This document shows, piece after piece, positions 35,680 to 45,537 of a DNA stretch of 64,000 nucleotides. The notes under the pieces were generated by a model. The model saw only the letters and a list, made by a program, of their open reading frames with translations. It ran no database searches and was not told the DNA's origin. The stretch is taken from assembly GCA_963698395.1 (NCBI GenBank), contig CAVOQQ010000007.1, positions 96,460 through 160,459 of the forward strand. Direction: 5' to 3'. The stretch's first letter is position 1; every line of letters starts with the position of its first letter. The stretch is from JBBQUN01 sp963698395. GTDB lineage: Bacteria; Actinomycetota; Acidimicrobiia; Acidimicrobiales; SZUA-35. Position numbers and translations under genes: made by a program.

Positions 35680-36602
35680 CGGACGAACCTCGTGCATCGA
35701 TCGACGAAGGCATGAACGGCTCGGTCGTCGCCGAAGAGCCGGTCGAGTGCGTTGCGTCCGAGATCGTTCGGTGCCAGGCCGCCATGCTCGTTGACCTTGG
35801 CCAGTTCGTCGAGCCACTCGATCGTCGACTCGGGGTGGCACCGGTCGATGGTGAAGACACCGTCGAGCGGTTGTGAGAACCCCACGTACCGACTGAGCGC
35901 AAGCGCTTCTCGAACGGTGCCGGCGAAGGCGTCGTGCGCCGTCGGGCGCAGGTGCACGTGGCTCTGCTCGATCACGGCCGCTCCGTTCGGCACCTCACCG
36001 AGCAACGAGAGGTTCGCGCCGGCATCGAGGTCGTCGGAGCCGGCACCGAAGATCTTGAACTCGATGGACGGCAGGGCGTCGGCCACCTTGCGGAGGAACG
36101 ACCAGCCGTAGAGGTCGGCGTTGAACGCCGGGACGTAGGCCGACACGGTGAATCGACCCGACGGCATGGTGGTTGCCGACCGGTCGAGGAGGGGTCCGTC
36201 GGTGGGGAACCACACGGTTTCGGCGGTGATGCCGAGCGGAGCGAGTTCGTCGACGAACCACGGTGCTCCAACCCAGTGGGGGCTCGGTGCCGCCCACGAG
36301 GGCACCATGTCGTTCGCGTTGATCGAGTCCCAGACGTCGGTGCCGATCCAGTAGTAGGCCGCCTTGCGGCGCCGCAGGGTCACCGCCGCTCGCCAGATCG
36401 CGTCGAAGAGCCGACCGTTGCGATTCGACGCCCCCGGCCGGAGACCGACCCGGAGCACCGGACCCGACCCACAGAGCAGTTGGATCGCCCACCCGCGTTC
36501 GCGGATGTCGATCGGGTCGACCGACAGATCGCTGTTGGCACGCAACAGCCGGGCCAGATGATCGGGCCAGCGGCCGGTGCCGATGATCGTGAGGTCGGTC
36601 AT
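35676..36602 (-). CDS. Glycosyltransferase (GT-B, family 4-like)
   Basis: 308 residues. AYYWIGTDVWDSIN lies at the acceptor side; the C-terminal half has IEFKIFGAGSDDLDAGANLS and HVHLRPTAHDAFAGTVREAL, a family-4 donor-site pattern with the Glu of the EX7E type in AGTVREALAL. Donor and acceptor are unknown. It overlaps the flippase stop and the polymerase start by four bases each (ATGA). Start ATG 36602. Confidence 0.75.
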   Translation of the reverse strand: MTDLTIIGTGRWPDHLARLLRANSDLSVDPIDIRERGWAIQLLCGSGPVLRVGLRPGASNRNGRLFDAIWRAAVTLRRRKAAYYWIGTDVWDSINANDMVPSWAAPSPHWVGAPWFVDELAPLGITAETVWFPTDGPLLDRSATTMPSGRFTVSAYVPAFNADLYGWSFLRKVADALPSIEFKIFGAGSDDLDAGANLSLLGEVPNGAAVIEQSHVHLRPTAHDAFAGTVREALALSRYVGFSQPLDGVFTIDRCHPESTIEWLDELAKVNEHGGLAPNDLGRNALDRLFGDDRAVHAFVDRCTRFVR

Positions 36603-37891
36603 TCCGCTGCCGCCTTCTCTGCGGTCATGTCGGTGGCCAGCAGGTAGCGGGCGGTGAAGATGGCAACGACGACACTCGAGATCGACAGCCATGCGGTCGC
36701 AGTGGCGGCGGTCGGCTTCCACAACAGCGGCAGGATGACCATCGCCTTCGAGGCGAGGTCGATGCTCGACACGACGAACAGCACATGATGACGTTCATAG
36801 CTCAGCACCAGCGATGCCGGCACCTGCGAAGCAGCCCAGGCAACCGCCCACGGCACGGCCAGGGTGAGCGGGAGGATCAGTCCCTGCCAGGTATCGCTGC
36901 CCACCAGATCGAGCACCAGCCCGCCGAGCAGCACCAGCGCCAGCACGCCAACGGCGATCAGCACGACCGAGGCCAGCCCGGTGTTGCGAACCCACTCGCG
37001 CTTGCGGGAGATCGTCACGTCTCGGGCCATGCGCGGCAGCGTCCGCTGCACCGCACCGCCGACGAACGCCGCAGGGAGCGCGACGAATCGGAACACCAGG
37101 GCGAAGAGGCCCGACTCGGTGTCGTCGATCATCGCCGGCACGAGCAGGATCGGCAGGTACAGGGCCAGCACGCTCATGAGCGCAGCGGCCGAGTTGGCCG
37201 TCAGCGCCTGGCGCATCTCGTTGACGATCTTCTTGGTGAAACCGAGCGAGGCCACGCCGGTCTTCATGATCAGGTCGGTCAGCGGGAGCAAGGCAGCCGA
37301 GCGTCCGACGAGATCGACTGCGAGCAGCGTCAGCAACGACGCCGAGTTCTCGCCCTCGACCACGAGGAGCACCGCCAGCGCCACGGGCATGGCGACGCCC
37401 TGAGCGATCCGACTGGCCGAAATCCGACCGAAGGCGAGCTCGGCCGAGGCAATCCCGGTGCCGACCTGCGTGAGGCCCAACACCATCAGCGCCGCTCCGA
37501 GCAGCACCACGCCCCCAGGATTCATGAGCGTGCCATCGACGACGAGCGCGGCGTACGCAAGAAGCGCGGGCAGGGCCAGCACCATCGTTCCCAGCTGCGC
37601 CGAGGTGGCGGCCTTCGCCACCTCGTCAGGATTCGGGCGAAGCGGGATCATGGCGTCGAGACGAAGCGAAAGGAACGTCGACACGGTCGATGCCGCCGCC
37701 AACACGCCCACGTAGCTCCCGACCACAGCGGGAAGCGCCACCCGGGCCATCACGACGATCGACACGATCGACCCCACCGACAACACCACACTCGAAGCCA
37801 TCAGCTTCGAGTTCTCCCTGACCACGCCCTTCGGGTTGCCCCCGACCTGCGTCTGGCCATCCGATTCGAGAGCGGGCTCGGCCATCGTCAT
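36599..37891 (-). CDS. Wzx-type polysaccharide flippase (MOP superfamily)
   Basis: 430 residues with about 12 membrane helices. MASSVVLSVGSIVSIVVMAR near residue 30, followed by a second helix with VLAAASTVSTFLSLRLDAMI, is the common opening of Wzx/PST lipid-linked oligosaccharide flippases. It would flip the undecaprenyl-linked repeat unit made by the neighbouring transferases. The start is ATG 37891, overlapping the broken glycosyltransferase stop by four bases; ATG 37885 is possible. Confidence 0.83.
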   Translation of the reverse strand: MTMAEPALESDGQTQVGGNPKGVVRENSKLMASSVVLSVGSIVSIVVMARVALPAVVGSYVGVLAAASTVSTFLSLRLDAMIPLRPNPDEVAKAATSAQLGTMVLALPALLAYAALVVDGTLMNPGGVVLLGAALMVLGLTQVGTGIASAELAFGRISASRIAQGVAMPVALAVLLVVEGENSASLLTLLAVDLVGRSAALLPLTDLIMKTGVASLGFTKKIVNEMRQALTANSAAALMSVLALYLPILLVPAMIDDTESGLFALVFRFVALPAAFVGGAVQRTLPRMARDVTISRKREWVRNTGLASVVLIAVGVLALVLLGGLVLDLVGSDTWQGLILPLTLAVPWAVAWAASQVPASLVLSYERHHVLFVVSSIDLASKAMVILPLLWKPTAATATAWLSISSVVVAIFTARYLLATDMTAEKAAAE

Positions 37892-38844
37892 CGGACCGAT
37901 TGCACGTCGAGCAGGAACTCGGTCGTCGACTCGAACGCCGCCTGCCACGAGAAGTCCGGACGCCCTTCGAGCGAAGCGTTGCTGGAGCGGACCCGCAGCA
38001 GGGCCTGCACGAGTCCCTGCACGTCGCCGGGGCGTCCGACCGCCTCGACGCCGAACACGTCGCGGCAGCCCTTCACGTCGTAGGAGACAGCGGGAAGCCC
38101 CACGAACGACGCCTCCATGAGGGTGCGGCAGTAGCCCTCCCAGCTCGCGGTGTGAACGAGGGCGTCGGCCTCGGCAAGGTAGGGGCGTGGGTCGACCTGT
38201 CCCGGCATCGACACCGCAGACTCCAGGCCGAGTTCGTCACCAGATCGGCCACATCGTCGACGAGCGATCCGACCGAGCGTGCGGCGGCCATCGTGGCGAC
38301 AGCAGCGCGTCGCGCTCCGGTGCGTCCTGCGGGCGCTTCCGGGGGCTGAACATGCCATCCAGCCAGCTTCATGCCACCCGCGCCGGTCTCGACGACGCTC
38401 GCCGTTGGCGCCTCGGATCTGCCACGCTTCGGTATCGAGGCCGACACCGGCGTCGAGCAGTGCCCTTCGATTTGCGCGTGTCGGTGAAGAACTCCACGTC
38501 GGCCGAGTTCAGCCGATGGCGCCATCCGTGCGGCGAAGCATGCCCGTTCGACGAGCCAGAACGCTCGATCGACCGCATTGTCGGGGTGATCGCCGAGTGC
38601 ACCACCAGAAGTCGAGTCGTTGGCCTTGCGCCGGTCGCAGGCGAACGCAGACGCCTTCGCGATGTCGGCAAGGATCCTGGGTGAGGCCGTCGATGTCGGT
38701 GTAGCTCGTCGCAACGAGACCGTCGGGCCGAGGACCACCCGAAGCCGCATGCACTTCCCAACCGCGATCGGTCCACGCCTCGATCCAATCGAGGAAGAAC
38801 GACTCGATGGTGATCGGGACCGATGTGAGAAAGCCGATCTTCAC
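37888..38844 (-). pseudogene. Glycosyltransferase family 4, frame broken several times
   Basis: Both ends are clear. GTG 38844 (GGAGGTAGCG upstream) starts KIGFLTSVPITIESFFLDW, and the last 110 residues are a normal family-4 donor site: PYLAEADALVHTASWEGYCR and MEASFVGLPAVSYDVKGCRD. Between about 38,200 and 38,750 the protein can only be followed by switching frames four or more times (for example LLVVHSAITPTM in one frame, AFWLVERACFAARM in another). The gaps to both neighbours (2 bases; 4-base overlap) are still operon-like, which favours read errors over true decay, but I cannot decide. Confidence 0.7.
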
Positions 38845-38846
38845 CG

Positions 38847-40004
38847 CTACCTCCGACTCACCGTGAGCAGGTAGTCGAGCATGAAGTCGGCGCGGACATC
38901 GAGGCTGTGCTTCTTCGCCACGTAGCGCTGGCCGGTGAGTCCCATCTGGATCGCATCCTCGGGGCTCGCAACGAGGGCGGCAACGGCCTCGGCGATTGCG
39001 GCACCGTTCGATTCGATCAGCACGCCGCCACCGGAGTCGGCGACGAACGACCATTGATCCTCGATCTTGGTGGCGATCACCGGTGTGCCGACCGCCAGCG
39101 ATTCGATCACCTTCACCGGCCACAGGCCGGTCTTCACCTCTGCATCGAGTTGGTAGGTCTTGGGACTGAGCGACACGAGCGACGACTGGACCAGTCGCAG
39201 CGTCTCGGCATGCGGCAATCGGCCCACCGCTCGGACCTTCGGATGCGCGGCCAGGGCCGTTCCGGCCTCGGATTTCGAGGTGTCGCCGATCACGACCAGC
39301 TCGACGTCGTCGGGCCAGGCCGGGTCCTCGACGGCGTCGAGCAAGAGCTCGGCACCCTGCCACGGAGCGAACGTACCGAAGTAGACCACTCGCTTGGTGT
39401 CGGTCGCGATGTCGTCTTCCCCCGTCGAATCCGGGAGCTCGGGAGCCGCCGCAGGCGCAATGATCACCTGGGTACGAGGAGCAACCGAGCGGGCATGGTC
39501 GGCGAGACCGGTCGTCGCCGTGACGATCAGCGGCGCCTGGCCCAGGAAGAGGTGGTAGGCACGGCGGTAGAGGCCACCGAGCCATGCCAGTTGTGGATAC
39601 GCCGTCGTCGCATCGGTCGGGGGGCCGTTGAGCTCGATCACCATGTGCTTGGTCCCGCTCAGCAGGCCGGCGATGGGGGAGAACGGGAAGTTGCGGTGAT
39701 ACGCCAGCCCGCCGTTGCGGCGGCACTGCCAGGCGAGTCGGAACGCCGACAGATAGCGGCCGACCCTACCGTCGGACGGCTCGGCCATCACCAGTTGGGT
39801 GTCATGCCGATCGGCCAGGTGCTGGAGCTTGGCGCAGGTGTTGCCGTAGGCGGCCGTTCCCGGCCGCAAGTCCTCGAACGCAATCAGATAGATGGGGCGC
39901 AGCGTGGAGGGCCCGTGATCGGTGACAGCGAACAGGTCGGGAACCGCCTTCGTGCTTCGTCCCGAGGTCTCCGTCGTCTCGCCGTCTTGGGATCCGACGC
40001 TCAT
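38847..40004 (-). CDS. Glycosyltransferase family 4
   Basis: 385-residue GT-B enzyme. The N-terminal acceptor half has RPIYLIAFEDLRPGTAAYGN and HRNFPFSP. The donor half begins KRVVYFGTFAPWQGAELLLD and carries VELVVIGDTSK, VKVIESLAVGTPVIATK (the E of the EX7E motif) and GGGVLIESNGAAIAEAV. It is intact, begins at ATG 40004 and ends two bases before the next gene. Sugar specificity is unknown; UDP-GlcNAc or UDP-ManNAc is suggested only by the adjacent epimerase. Confidence 0.85.
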   Translation of the reverse strand: MSVGSQDGETTETSGRSTKAVPDLFAVTDHGPSTLRPIYLIAFEDLRPGTAAYGNTCAKLQHLADRHDTQLVMAEPSDGRVGRYLSAFRLAWQCRRNGGLAYHRNFPFSPIAGLLSGTKHMVIELNGPPTDATTAYPQLAWLGGLYRRAYHLFLGQAPLIVTATTGLADHARSVAPRTQVIIAPAAAPELPDSTGEDDIATDTKRVVYFGTFAPWQGAELLLDAVEDPAWPDDVELVVIGDTSKSEAGTALAAHPKVRAVGRLPHAETLRLVQSSLVSLSPKTYQLDAEVKTGLWPVKVIESLAVGTPVIATKIEDQWSFVADSGGGVLIESNGAAIAEAVAALVASPEDAIQMGLTGQRYVAKKHSLDVRADFMLDYLLTVSRR

Positions 40005-40058
40005 GCGGCCGCTCCATCGTGGCCGGATTCGGTGTGGCCGGACTCAGTGTGGTCGGAC

Positions 40059-41220
40059 TCAGTGTGGTCCGAGTTGGTTGTGGTCCGTGTCGTCGGGGAC
40101 TCCGCTCTCGCCGGTGTCGGTGAGATCGGTCGGGCGAAGGGCCGCTGGATCCTCGAGTCGGGCCTTGATGATGGCGGCGATCCGGGTGCCGGCGTGGCCG
40201 TCCCACAGCTCGGGACAGCGGGGCTCGACCTGTCCGGCCAGGGCTCGATCGGCAGCGGCGATGATCGCTCGGGGGTCGGTGCCGACGAGGATGTTGGTGC
40301 CCTCGGTGATCGTGATCGGCCGTTCGGTGTTCTCTCGCAGGGTCAGACACGGCACGCCGAGGGCGGTGGTCTCCTCCTGGATGCCGCCGGAGTCGGTCAG
40401 GACCAATCGAGCGCCGGCCTGCAGGGCGAGGAAGTCGAGGTAGCCGAGGGGCTCGATCACCCGGAACGTGGCGGGCAGGTCGTGGTCGGCCAGTTTGCCC
40501 AGCGGTGCGAGGATGAGCGGGGAAGACCACGGGGAGCTTGGCCGAGACCTCCGTGATGGCACCGACGAGCCGAGCCAGCGAGGCGTCGTCGTCGACATTC
40601 GACGGCCGATGCAGCGTGACCACGGCATAGCCGCCAGGTTCGAGACCCAGGTCGGCCAGCGTCGGCCGCAGCGTGGCTCGTTCCACGTTCGCCAGCAGCG
40701 TGTCGATCATGACGTTGCCGACCAGATGGATCTGGTCTTCTCGAAAGCCCTCGGCCCGAAGGTTGTCGACCCCGTCCGGTGACGGAGCGAACAGGAGGTC
40801 GGCCAGTCGGTCGGCCACCACCCGGTTGATCTCTTCGGGCATCGCCCAGTCGCGGCTGCGCAGCCCGGCTTCGACGTGGGCGACCATGGCGCCGGCCTTG
40901 GCGGCAACGATCGAGCACGCCAGCGTGGAGTTCACGTCGCCCACCACGACCACACCGTCGGGCTGCCGGTCGTTCAGGTATTCCTCGAACAGCACCATCA
41001 CCCGTGCGGTCTGTTCGCCGTGGCTGCCCGACCCGGCGCCGAGGTGCACATCGGGGGCCCGCAGGCCGAGGTCGTTGAAGAACACGTCGGACATGGCCTG
41101 GTCGTAGTGCTGGCCGGTGTGGAGGAGGTCGACCTCGATGCCGATCGCCTCGAGCGCGTCGACGACCGGTTTGATCTTCATGAAGTTCGGTCGGGCGCCG
41201 GCGACGCACGTGACGAGCAT
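40059..41220 (-). CDS. wecB: UDP-N-acetylglucosamine 2-epimerase, one frameshift
   Basis: Converts UDP-GlcNAc to UDP-ManNAc. The first frame holds the N-terminal two thirds: VTCVAGARPNFMKIKPVVDA, LLHTGQHYDQAMSDVFF, VVVVGDVNSTLACS, HVEAGLRS and GGYAVVTLHRPSNVDDD. After FPAHPR (about 40,515) the frame changes and the C-terminal third continues LGYLDFLALQAGARLVLTDS then GGIQEE and LRENTERPITITEGTNIL, the UDP-binding site. The break lies next to a short C run, where one base is easily lost. About 385 residues in total, normal for WecB. It is the first gene of the operon. Confidence 0.85.
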
Positions 41221-41612
41221 GTGGACTTCCTCGAATCAGCTGACAGGGCGCGAACCGCGGCTCGTTCCCCCTTCGAGTGTGCCACTCCGGCCGCTCGCTC
41301 CAGAAGGGCAATTGTCCCGCTCGGCGAGACCCCACGCTCACGCTGCGAACACGTGCGGCAGGCAATAGCCTTCGGTCGACGCCCTCGATCGCTCCCCGTC
41401 GTCGAGGGCCACGATCACAAGGCAATCATCCGAGATCCGAAGGGGGGATGGCGCCGTCGCCGAGTGAGCTGTCACCACTCGCAACGCCGACACGAGTCAT
41501 GTGTGAATCCTGCTTCGATCCGACATCGGCGAGCCTTCGACGTCATCCGCAGCTCGGGCATCTTGCCTCGGTCCAGGACCACACCTCGGTCCAGGGCCAC
41601 ACCTCGGTGGCC
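41221..41612. other. Divergent intergenic region with short direct repeats
   Basis: 392 bases between wecB (minus) and the amidase-like gene (plus). It must contain the promoter of the glycan operon, but no clear pair of boxes is visible. At about 41,563-41,612 the unit ACACCTCGGTCCAGG is repeated twice plus a partial copy. An in-frame ATG at 41499 would put this stretch inside the amidase-like protein, but it has no ribosome site. Confidence 0.45.
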
Positions 41613-42677
41613 ATGCCTCGGATCAGGGCCAGCTCGATCCAGAGCCATGCACCGATCGGGCGACGCCTCGTGCTCGGTGGCGGCCTCGCCGTCGTCGCTT
41701 CGGCACTCTTCCCACGGCGGACCGCCGCCGCCCTCGGTCGGCAGGAGACCCCGTCGGAGGGCATCGAAGTCGACCCCGGCCTGGTCATTCGCCCTCGGTC
41801 GGCATGGGCCGGCGAGCAACGACCACCGAGCGGGCCGCTGACGGCCGAGACCGACGTGCGCTTCCTCCTCGTGCACCACTCGGCGTCGTCCAACGACTAC
41901 ACCGAAGCCGACGTGGCCTCCACCATCCAGGGCTTCCACGCCTTCCACACCGGACCCGACAAGGGCTGGCCCGACATCGCCTACAACTTCATGATCGACC
42001 GGTTCGGCACCGTGTGGGAGGCCCGCACCGGCTCGCTCGATGGGCCGGTGATCGGCGACGCCACCGGTGGCAACCAGGGCTTCTCGCAACTCGTCTGCCT
42101 CATCGGCGACTTCACCAGCGAGCCCCCGCCCAAGGTCGCACTCGACTCGCTGGTTCGCACGCTCGCCTGGCTGGCCGATCGCTCCTCACTCGACACCTCG
42201 CCCGGTGCCACCACCCGCTTCGTCTCCCGCGGCTCGAACCGGCACGCCGCCGGTGTCGAGGTGACCACGCCCACCATCAACGGCCATCGTTCGATGAGCA
42301 ACACGACCTGCCCCGGCGACGCCCTCTTCCCCTACGTCGCCTCCGGCCTCATGGCCGACGTCACCAGCCTGCGAGCACCGGTCACCACCACCGAGCCGAC
42401 CACCACCGAGCCGACCGCCGACAAGACGACCACCACCGAGTCGACTGCTCCATCATCGACGGGCGCAGACCAAACCGGCACCAGCTCTCCCGACAGCGAA
42501 GCCGCGGCATCGCTCGGCGACGACGCATCGGACGGCGGCGGATTGTCGCTCGGCTCCTACGCGGCCATCGCCGCCGGCGGCGTGGCGCTCGGCGCCGCCG
42601 GAACCTGGTACCGCCGCTCGACGGCCGTTGGTCCTGATCACGATCCTTCGGCCGACACTCCCGAGGACGACCGCTAG
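41613..42677 (+). CDS. Secreted peptidoglycan amidase/recognition-like protein
   Basis: 354 residues from ATG 41613. The twin-arginine-like signal PIGRRLVLGGGLAVVASALF is followed by an N-acetylmuramoyl-L-alanine amidase/PGRP domain (residues about 50-240). Zinc ligands are expected at LVHHSAS (first His) and GHRSMSNTTCPGDAL (second His and Cys); WPDIAYNFMIDRFGTVWEAR is the family core. A Thr-rich stalk and a C-terminal membrane helix (SYAAIAAGGVALGAAGTW) would anchor it. It cleaves or binds peptidoglycan stem peptides. The start could be ATG 41499 instead. Confidence 0.83.
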   Translation: MPRIRASSIQSHAPIGRRLVLGGGLAVVASALFPRRTAAALGRQETPSEGIEVDPGLVIRPRSAWAGEQRPPSGPLTAETDVRFLLVHHSASSNDYTEADVASTIQGFHAFHTGPDKGWPDIAYNFMIDRFGTVWEARTGSLDGPVIGDATGGNQGFSQLVCLIGDFTSEPPPKVALDSLVRTLAWLADRSSLDTSPGATTRFVSRGSNRHAAGVEVTTPTINGHRSMSNTTCPGDALFPYVASGLMADVTSLRAPVTTTEPTTTEPTADKTTTTESTAPSSTGADQTGTSSPDSEAAASLGDDASDGGGLSLGSYAAIAAGGVALGAAGTWYRRSTAVGPDHDPSADTPEDDR

Positions 42678-42782
42678 GTTCTCGCTGTTCCTGATGACGT
42701 GGGCCTGGTTCTCGCTCGTCTCGGCGAGGACTCCCGCAGCGTCAAGGCTGGTCACCCATCCCGCACGTGGATCCTGGCGGTG

Positions 42783-43030
42783 AGCTGCTGGACCCGGTGA
42801 CCGCGATCGGGCCTGACCCTTGAGTTCCGGTTGGTTGGCCGCGGAACCGCTGACCGCGAATCAGGCCTGACCGCCGGGACTCGCTGGCCAGCTGCTGAAC
42901 CCGGCGGCTGCCAATCGGGCCTGAGCCTTGGGATCCCCTCGGTCAGCTGCTGAACCCGGTGACCGCGATCGGGCCTGACCCTCGGGAGCGTGTCGGTCAG
43001 CTGCTGAATCTGGTGACCGCGAATCGGGCC
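42783..43030. repeat. Five imperfect copies of a 54-bp tandem repeat
   Basis: Units start near 42783, 42837, 42890, 42945 and 42999, each resembling AGCTGCTGAACCCGGTGACC followed by GCGATCGGGCCTGACCCT. Spacing is 53-55 bp. Copies 4 and 5 are most alike; copy 2 is the most diverged. It lies in the 443-base gap between the convergent amidase-like and HNH genes. Copies have no unique spacers, so it is not a CRISPR array. The rest of the gap, 42,678-42,782 and 43,031-43,120, shows no gene. Confidence 0.8.
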
Positions 43031-43120
43031 GATGACGGTGGTCGATCGCAGCGGGTACGCGTTGCCACCCGAGGCCGGCGGGGTCCTCGGGTGGCACGAT
43101 CGCTGGTGGCGTTCGGGTGT

Positions 43121-44616
43121 TCAGTTGTTGGCGGGTTCTCGTTCGGTGGCCCGGTTCTTGACCAGCCGGGCTCGCGGTTTCGAGTCGTCGGGTGGTCTGG
43201 CTCGACCCGGGGCTGGGCTCGATCGCTCGGTATCGGCCGGGGACCCGACGCTGGGCCCAGCGGTGGGCCGGGTTTCGGGACTGGCCTGGGGTCTGGTTCG
43301 AGTCCTCGAGGCGGCTGCTCGGGTCTTCGAGGCGGCTGCTCGTGTTTTCGGGGCGGTCTTGGCTGTCTGCCAGTCGGTCAGCCGTGTCGGCCGGCAGGCC
43401 GCACGCACGGTGCCGCCGGTGTCGGTGAGGAACAGCAGGCCGGGCTGGGTGACACTGTGCATCAGCGACCAGCCGCCCTCATGCACGAGATGATGATGCC
43501 GCCAACACAACGGCACCAGATTCACCAGATCGGTCGGGCCGCCGTGTTCCCATTCCAGGATGTGATGGATGTGACACAGATCGAACACGGTGTCGCACGC
43601 ACCGACCGCACACGTGGAATGCAAGGCCCGTAGCACCGTCCGCTGGGCCTGGGTGGCGGTCCGGTACCGGCGGCCCACGTTGAGCTCACCGGTGAACGGG
43701 TCGACCACGATCGCTTGGAACACCGCCCCGCAGCACAACCGACGGAGTGTGGACGGCGGGACCGGCGCACCGTAGGCGGTTTCGGCCACTGTGTGATCGG
43801 TGAACCCGTTGGCCAAAGTGTCGGCATCCACGATGGCGGTGATGTCGGCCTTACCGGCCGCAGCCAGCACACCCGAGGCCAGCATCGGTGAGCGCTTGTG
43901 CTGCGTACTGCTCACGGCGGATCGGTTCCCCATCGAGGGGTGCGAACCCGAGGCCGGCACCGGCCGGATCGTTCTGGGCGGTGTTGATGAGTGTGTCGGT
44001 GAGGTGGCCGAGGGCGTTGGCCACGGTTTCGCCCCGGATCGGGTCGAGCGCACCGGAGAAACGGATCATCCCGGTGTGGGGATCGATCCACGATTTGTGG
44101 AACGAGTCCCGGCACTGTCGGGCCAGCCGGCTTTCGCCCCGGTCGTTCTTGATGGTGTCGGCCAGACGTTGGCAGTGTTTGCGGAACGCTTCGGGCGACA
44201 GTGTTCCGGGCGGCGCGGGCCAACTCGGTGTCGTGGCGGGCGAACGCGTGCTTCTCGTCGTCGGTGAGGCCGTGTTGGGCGGCTGCGGCGGCGTCGAGGT
44301 GTTCGGCGGAGATGTCGCCGTTGGCCAGGGTGTCGCCGACGTCGGGGAGCTGACCCAACGTGTTCCCGCGGCGTGTGGCGGTGCGGGCCTTGCGGGCACT
44401 GGTGCGGCCGTTGTTGCCGAGCAGGTCGTCGGGTTCGGGGGTGTTGCGGTCGCTTTGTTTGAGGGCGGTGACCCGGCGGGCGATGGCGGCGGTGGTGTAG
44501 GTGACCAGGGAGTCGAGTTGGCGGCACGCTTCGGACAGTTCGGCCAGCTGCGCGACGGTGGCGGTGTCGATGGTTGCGGTCTCCAACTGGTGGAGATGAC
44601 ACTGGGCCGGAGTCAT
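43121..44616 (-). CDS. DUF222/HNH endonuclease domain protein, two frameshifts
   Basis: About 495 residues when three frames are joined. The N-terminal DUF222 region runs from MTPAQCHLHQLETATIDTAT through DEKHAFARHDTELARAA, then in a second frame SPEAFRKHCQRLADTIKND and SWIDPHTGMIRFSGALDP, then in a third ADITAIVDADTLANG. The HNH site is complete: CDTVFDLCHIHHILEWEHGG and PLCWRHHHLVHEGGW. The C-terminal tail has a TRAAASK repeat. Such genes are multi-copy in actinobacteria and often linked to mobile 13E12-type repeats. Breaks fall near 44,200 and 43,880. Start ATG 44616. Confidence 0.78.
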
Positions 44617-44794
44617 GAAAATCACTCTACCCACGGGGTGTGACAGAGCTCTGAACAGGGAAAACGTGCACCAGTCGACGCTCTGGGAGCCAAGAGCACT
44701 CGGGTCTGGAGAGGCCTCCCCATGTCGTTTGCCTGGCGCCGTGTCTACGGTTCGATCCGTGATCTGCGTTGCCTCCGCTTCCAACCGCCCAGCC

Positions 44795-45277
44795 ATGCGT
44801 GCATCGGTACGCCCAGCGATGTGCACCGTCCTGCTGTTCGTTGGGGTCGTGATCACGGCCTGTAGCGGCGGCAGCAACGACGAATCCACGACCGTCTCCG
44901 TCACGCCAACCACCGCCGAGTCGCCAACCACCCGACGCCGACGACCGCTGCGCCCACCACGACGCCGCCATCGACCTCGTCGACCACCGCCGAACCCCAG
45001 TGGACCGACGAGGAACAGGCGATCATCGACGGCGCATGCGCGTTCCAGAACGAGCTTGTTGCGGTGCTCAGCGACCCTGACGCTGACCTTGATCCACTCA
45101 TGTCGCTGGCATCGCCGCGACTTGCGGACGTCACTTGAAGACGCGATTCTCGCCGACCGTGAGCTCGGAACGAGATTCGGGGACGCTGGAACAGTCGAAG
45201 TTGTGCCTCCGCGATCAGTAGACGTCGATGGCGCAGATCTCGACGTCCTGCGTGTGGGGTCGGTCTGGAGGAATTGA
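44795..45277 (+). pseudogene. Lipoprotein paralogue of the gene at 30,737, frame broken
   Basis: Begins MRASVRPAMCTVLLFVGVV with lipobox ITAC. After the Thr-rich linker the frame changes near 44,940, giving TTAEPQWTDEEQAIIDGACA and LMSLASPRLADV, then changes again near 45,135 to TSLEDAILADRELGTRFGDA. The middle matches the intact lipoprotein at 30,737-31,276. Further C-terminal sequence may continue in a third frame to about 45,350. Decay or read error; unknown function. Confidence 0.62.
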
Positions 45278-45537
45278 GAATGGTGAGGTCACGGTTCCTG
45301 CTGACCCGGCACCGCCTCGTGAGGACCGTCGACGATGGTTCGTGAGGGCGGAGCGTGGCGTTGATGGCGTGCACGCGACATCGGACGACGCGGTCTGCCA
45401 TGCGAGCTCTGAGTCGCTGGCTCTGGTCGCGGTTCGTTGCTTGCCGCTGCTCGTGCTCAGCGCCAGCTGGCCGGCAGCAGCTGACGAGCCGATGAATCGT
45501 GCGGCAGCTGCCGAGGCCGATGCTCGCGGCATAGAGA

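Noticed and set aside
36785..38083. A 432-codon plus-strand frame across the flippase and broken glycosyltransferase.
   Set aside because: Composition is His/Arg/Gln-rich and matches the complement of membrane-helix codons; no motif, no start signal.
42783..43030. 54-bp repeats as a CRISPR array.
   Set aside because: Units are contiguous and diverged with no unique spacers, and no cas gene is present.
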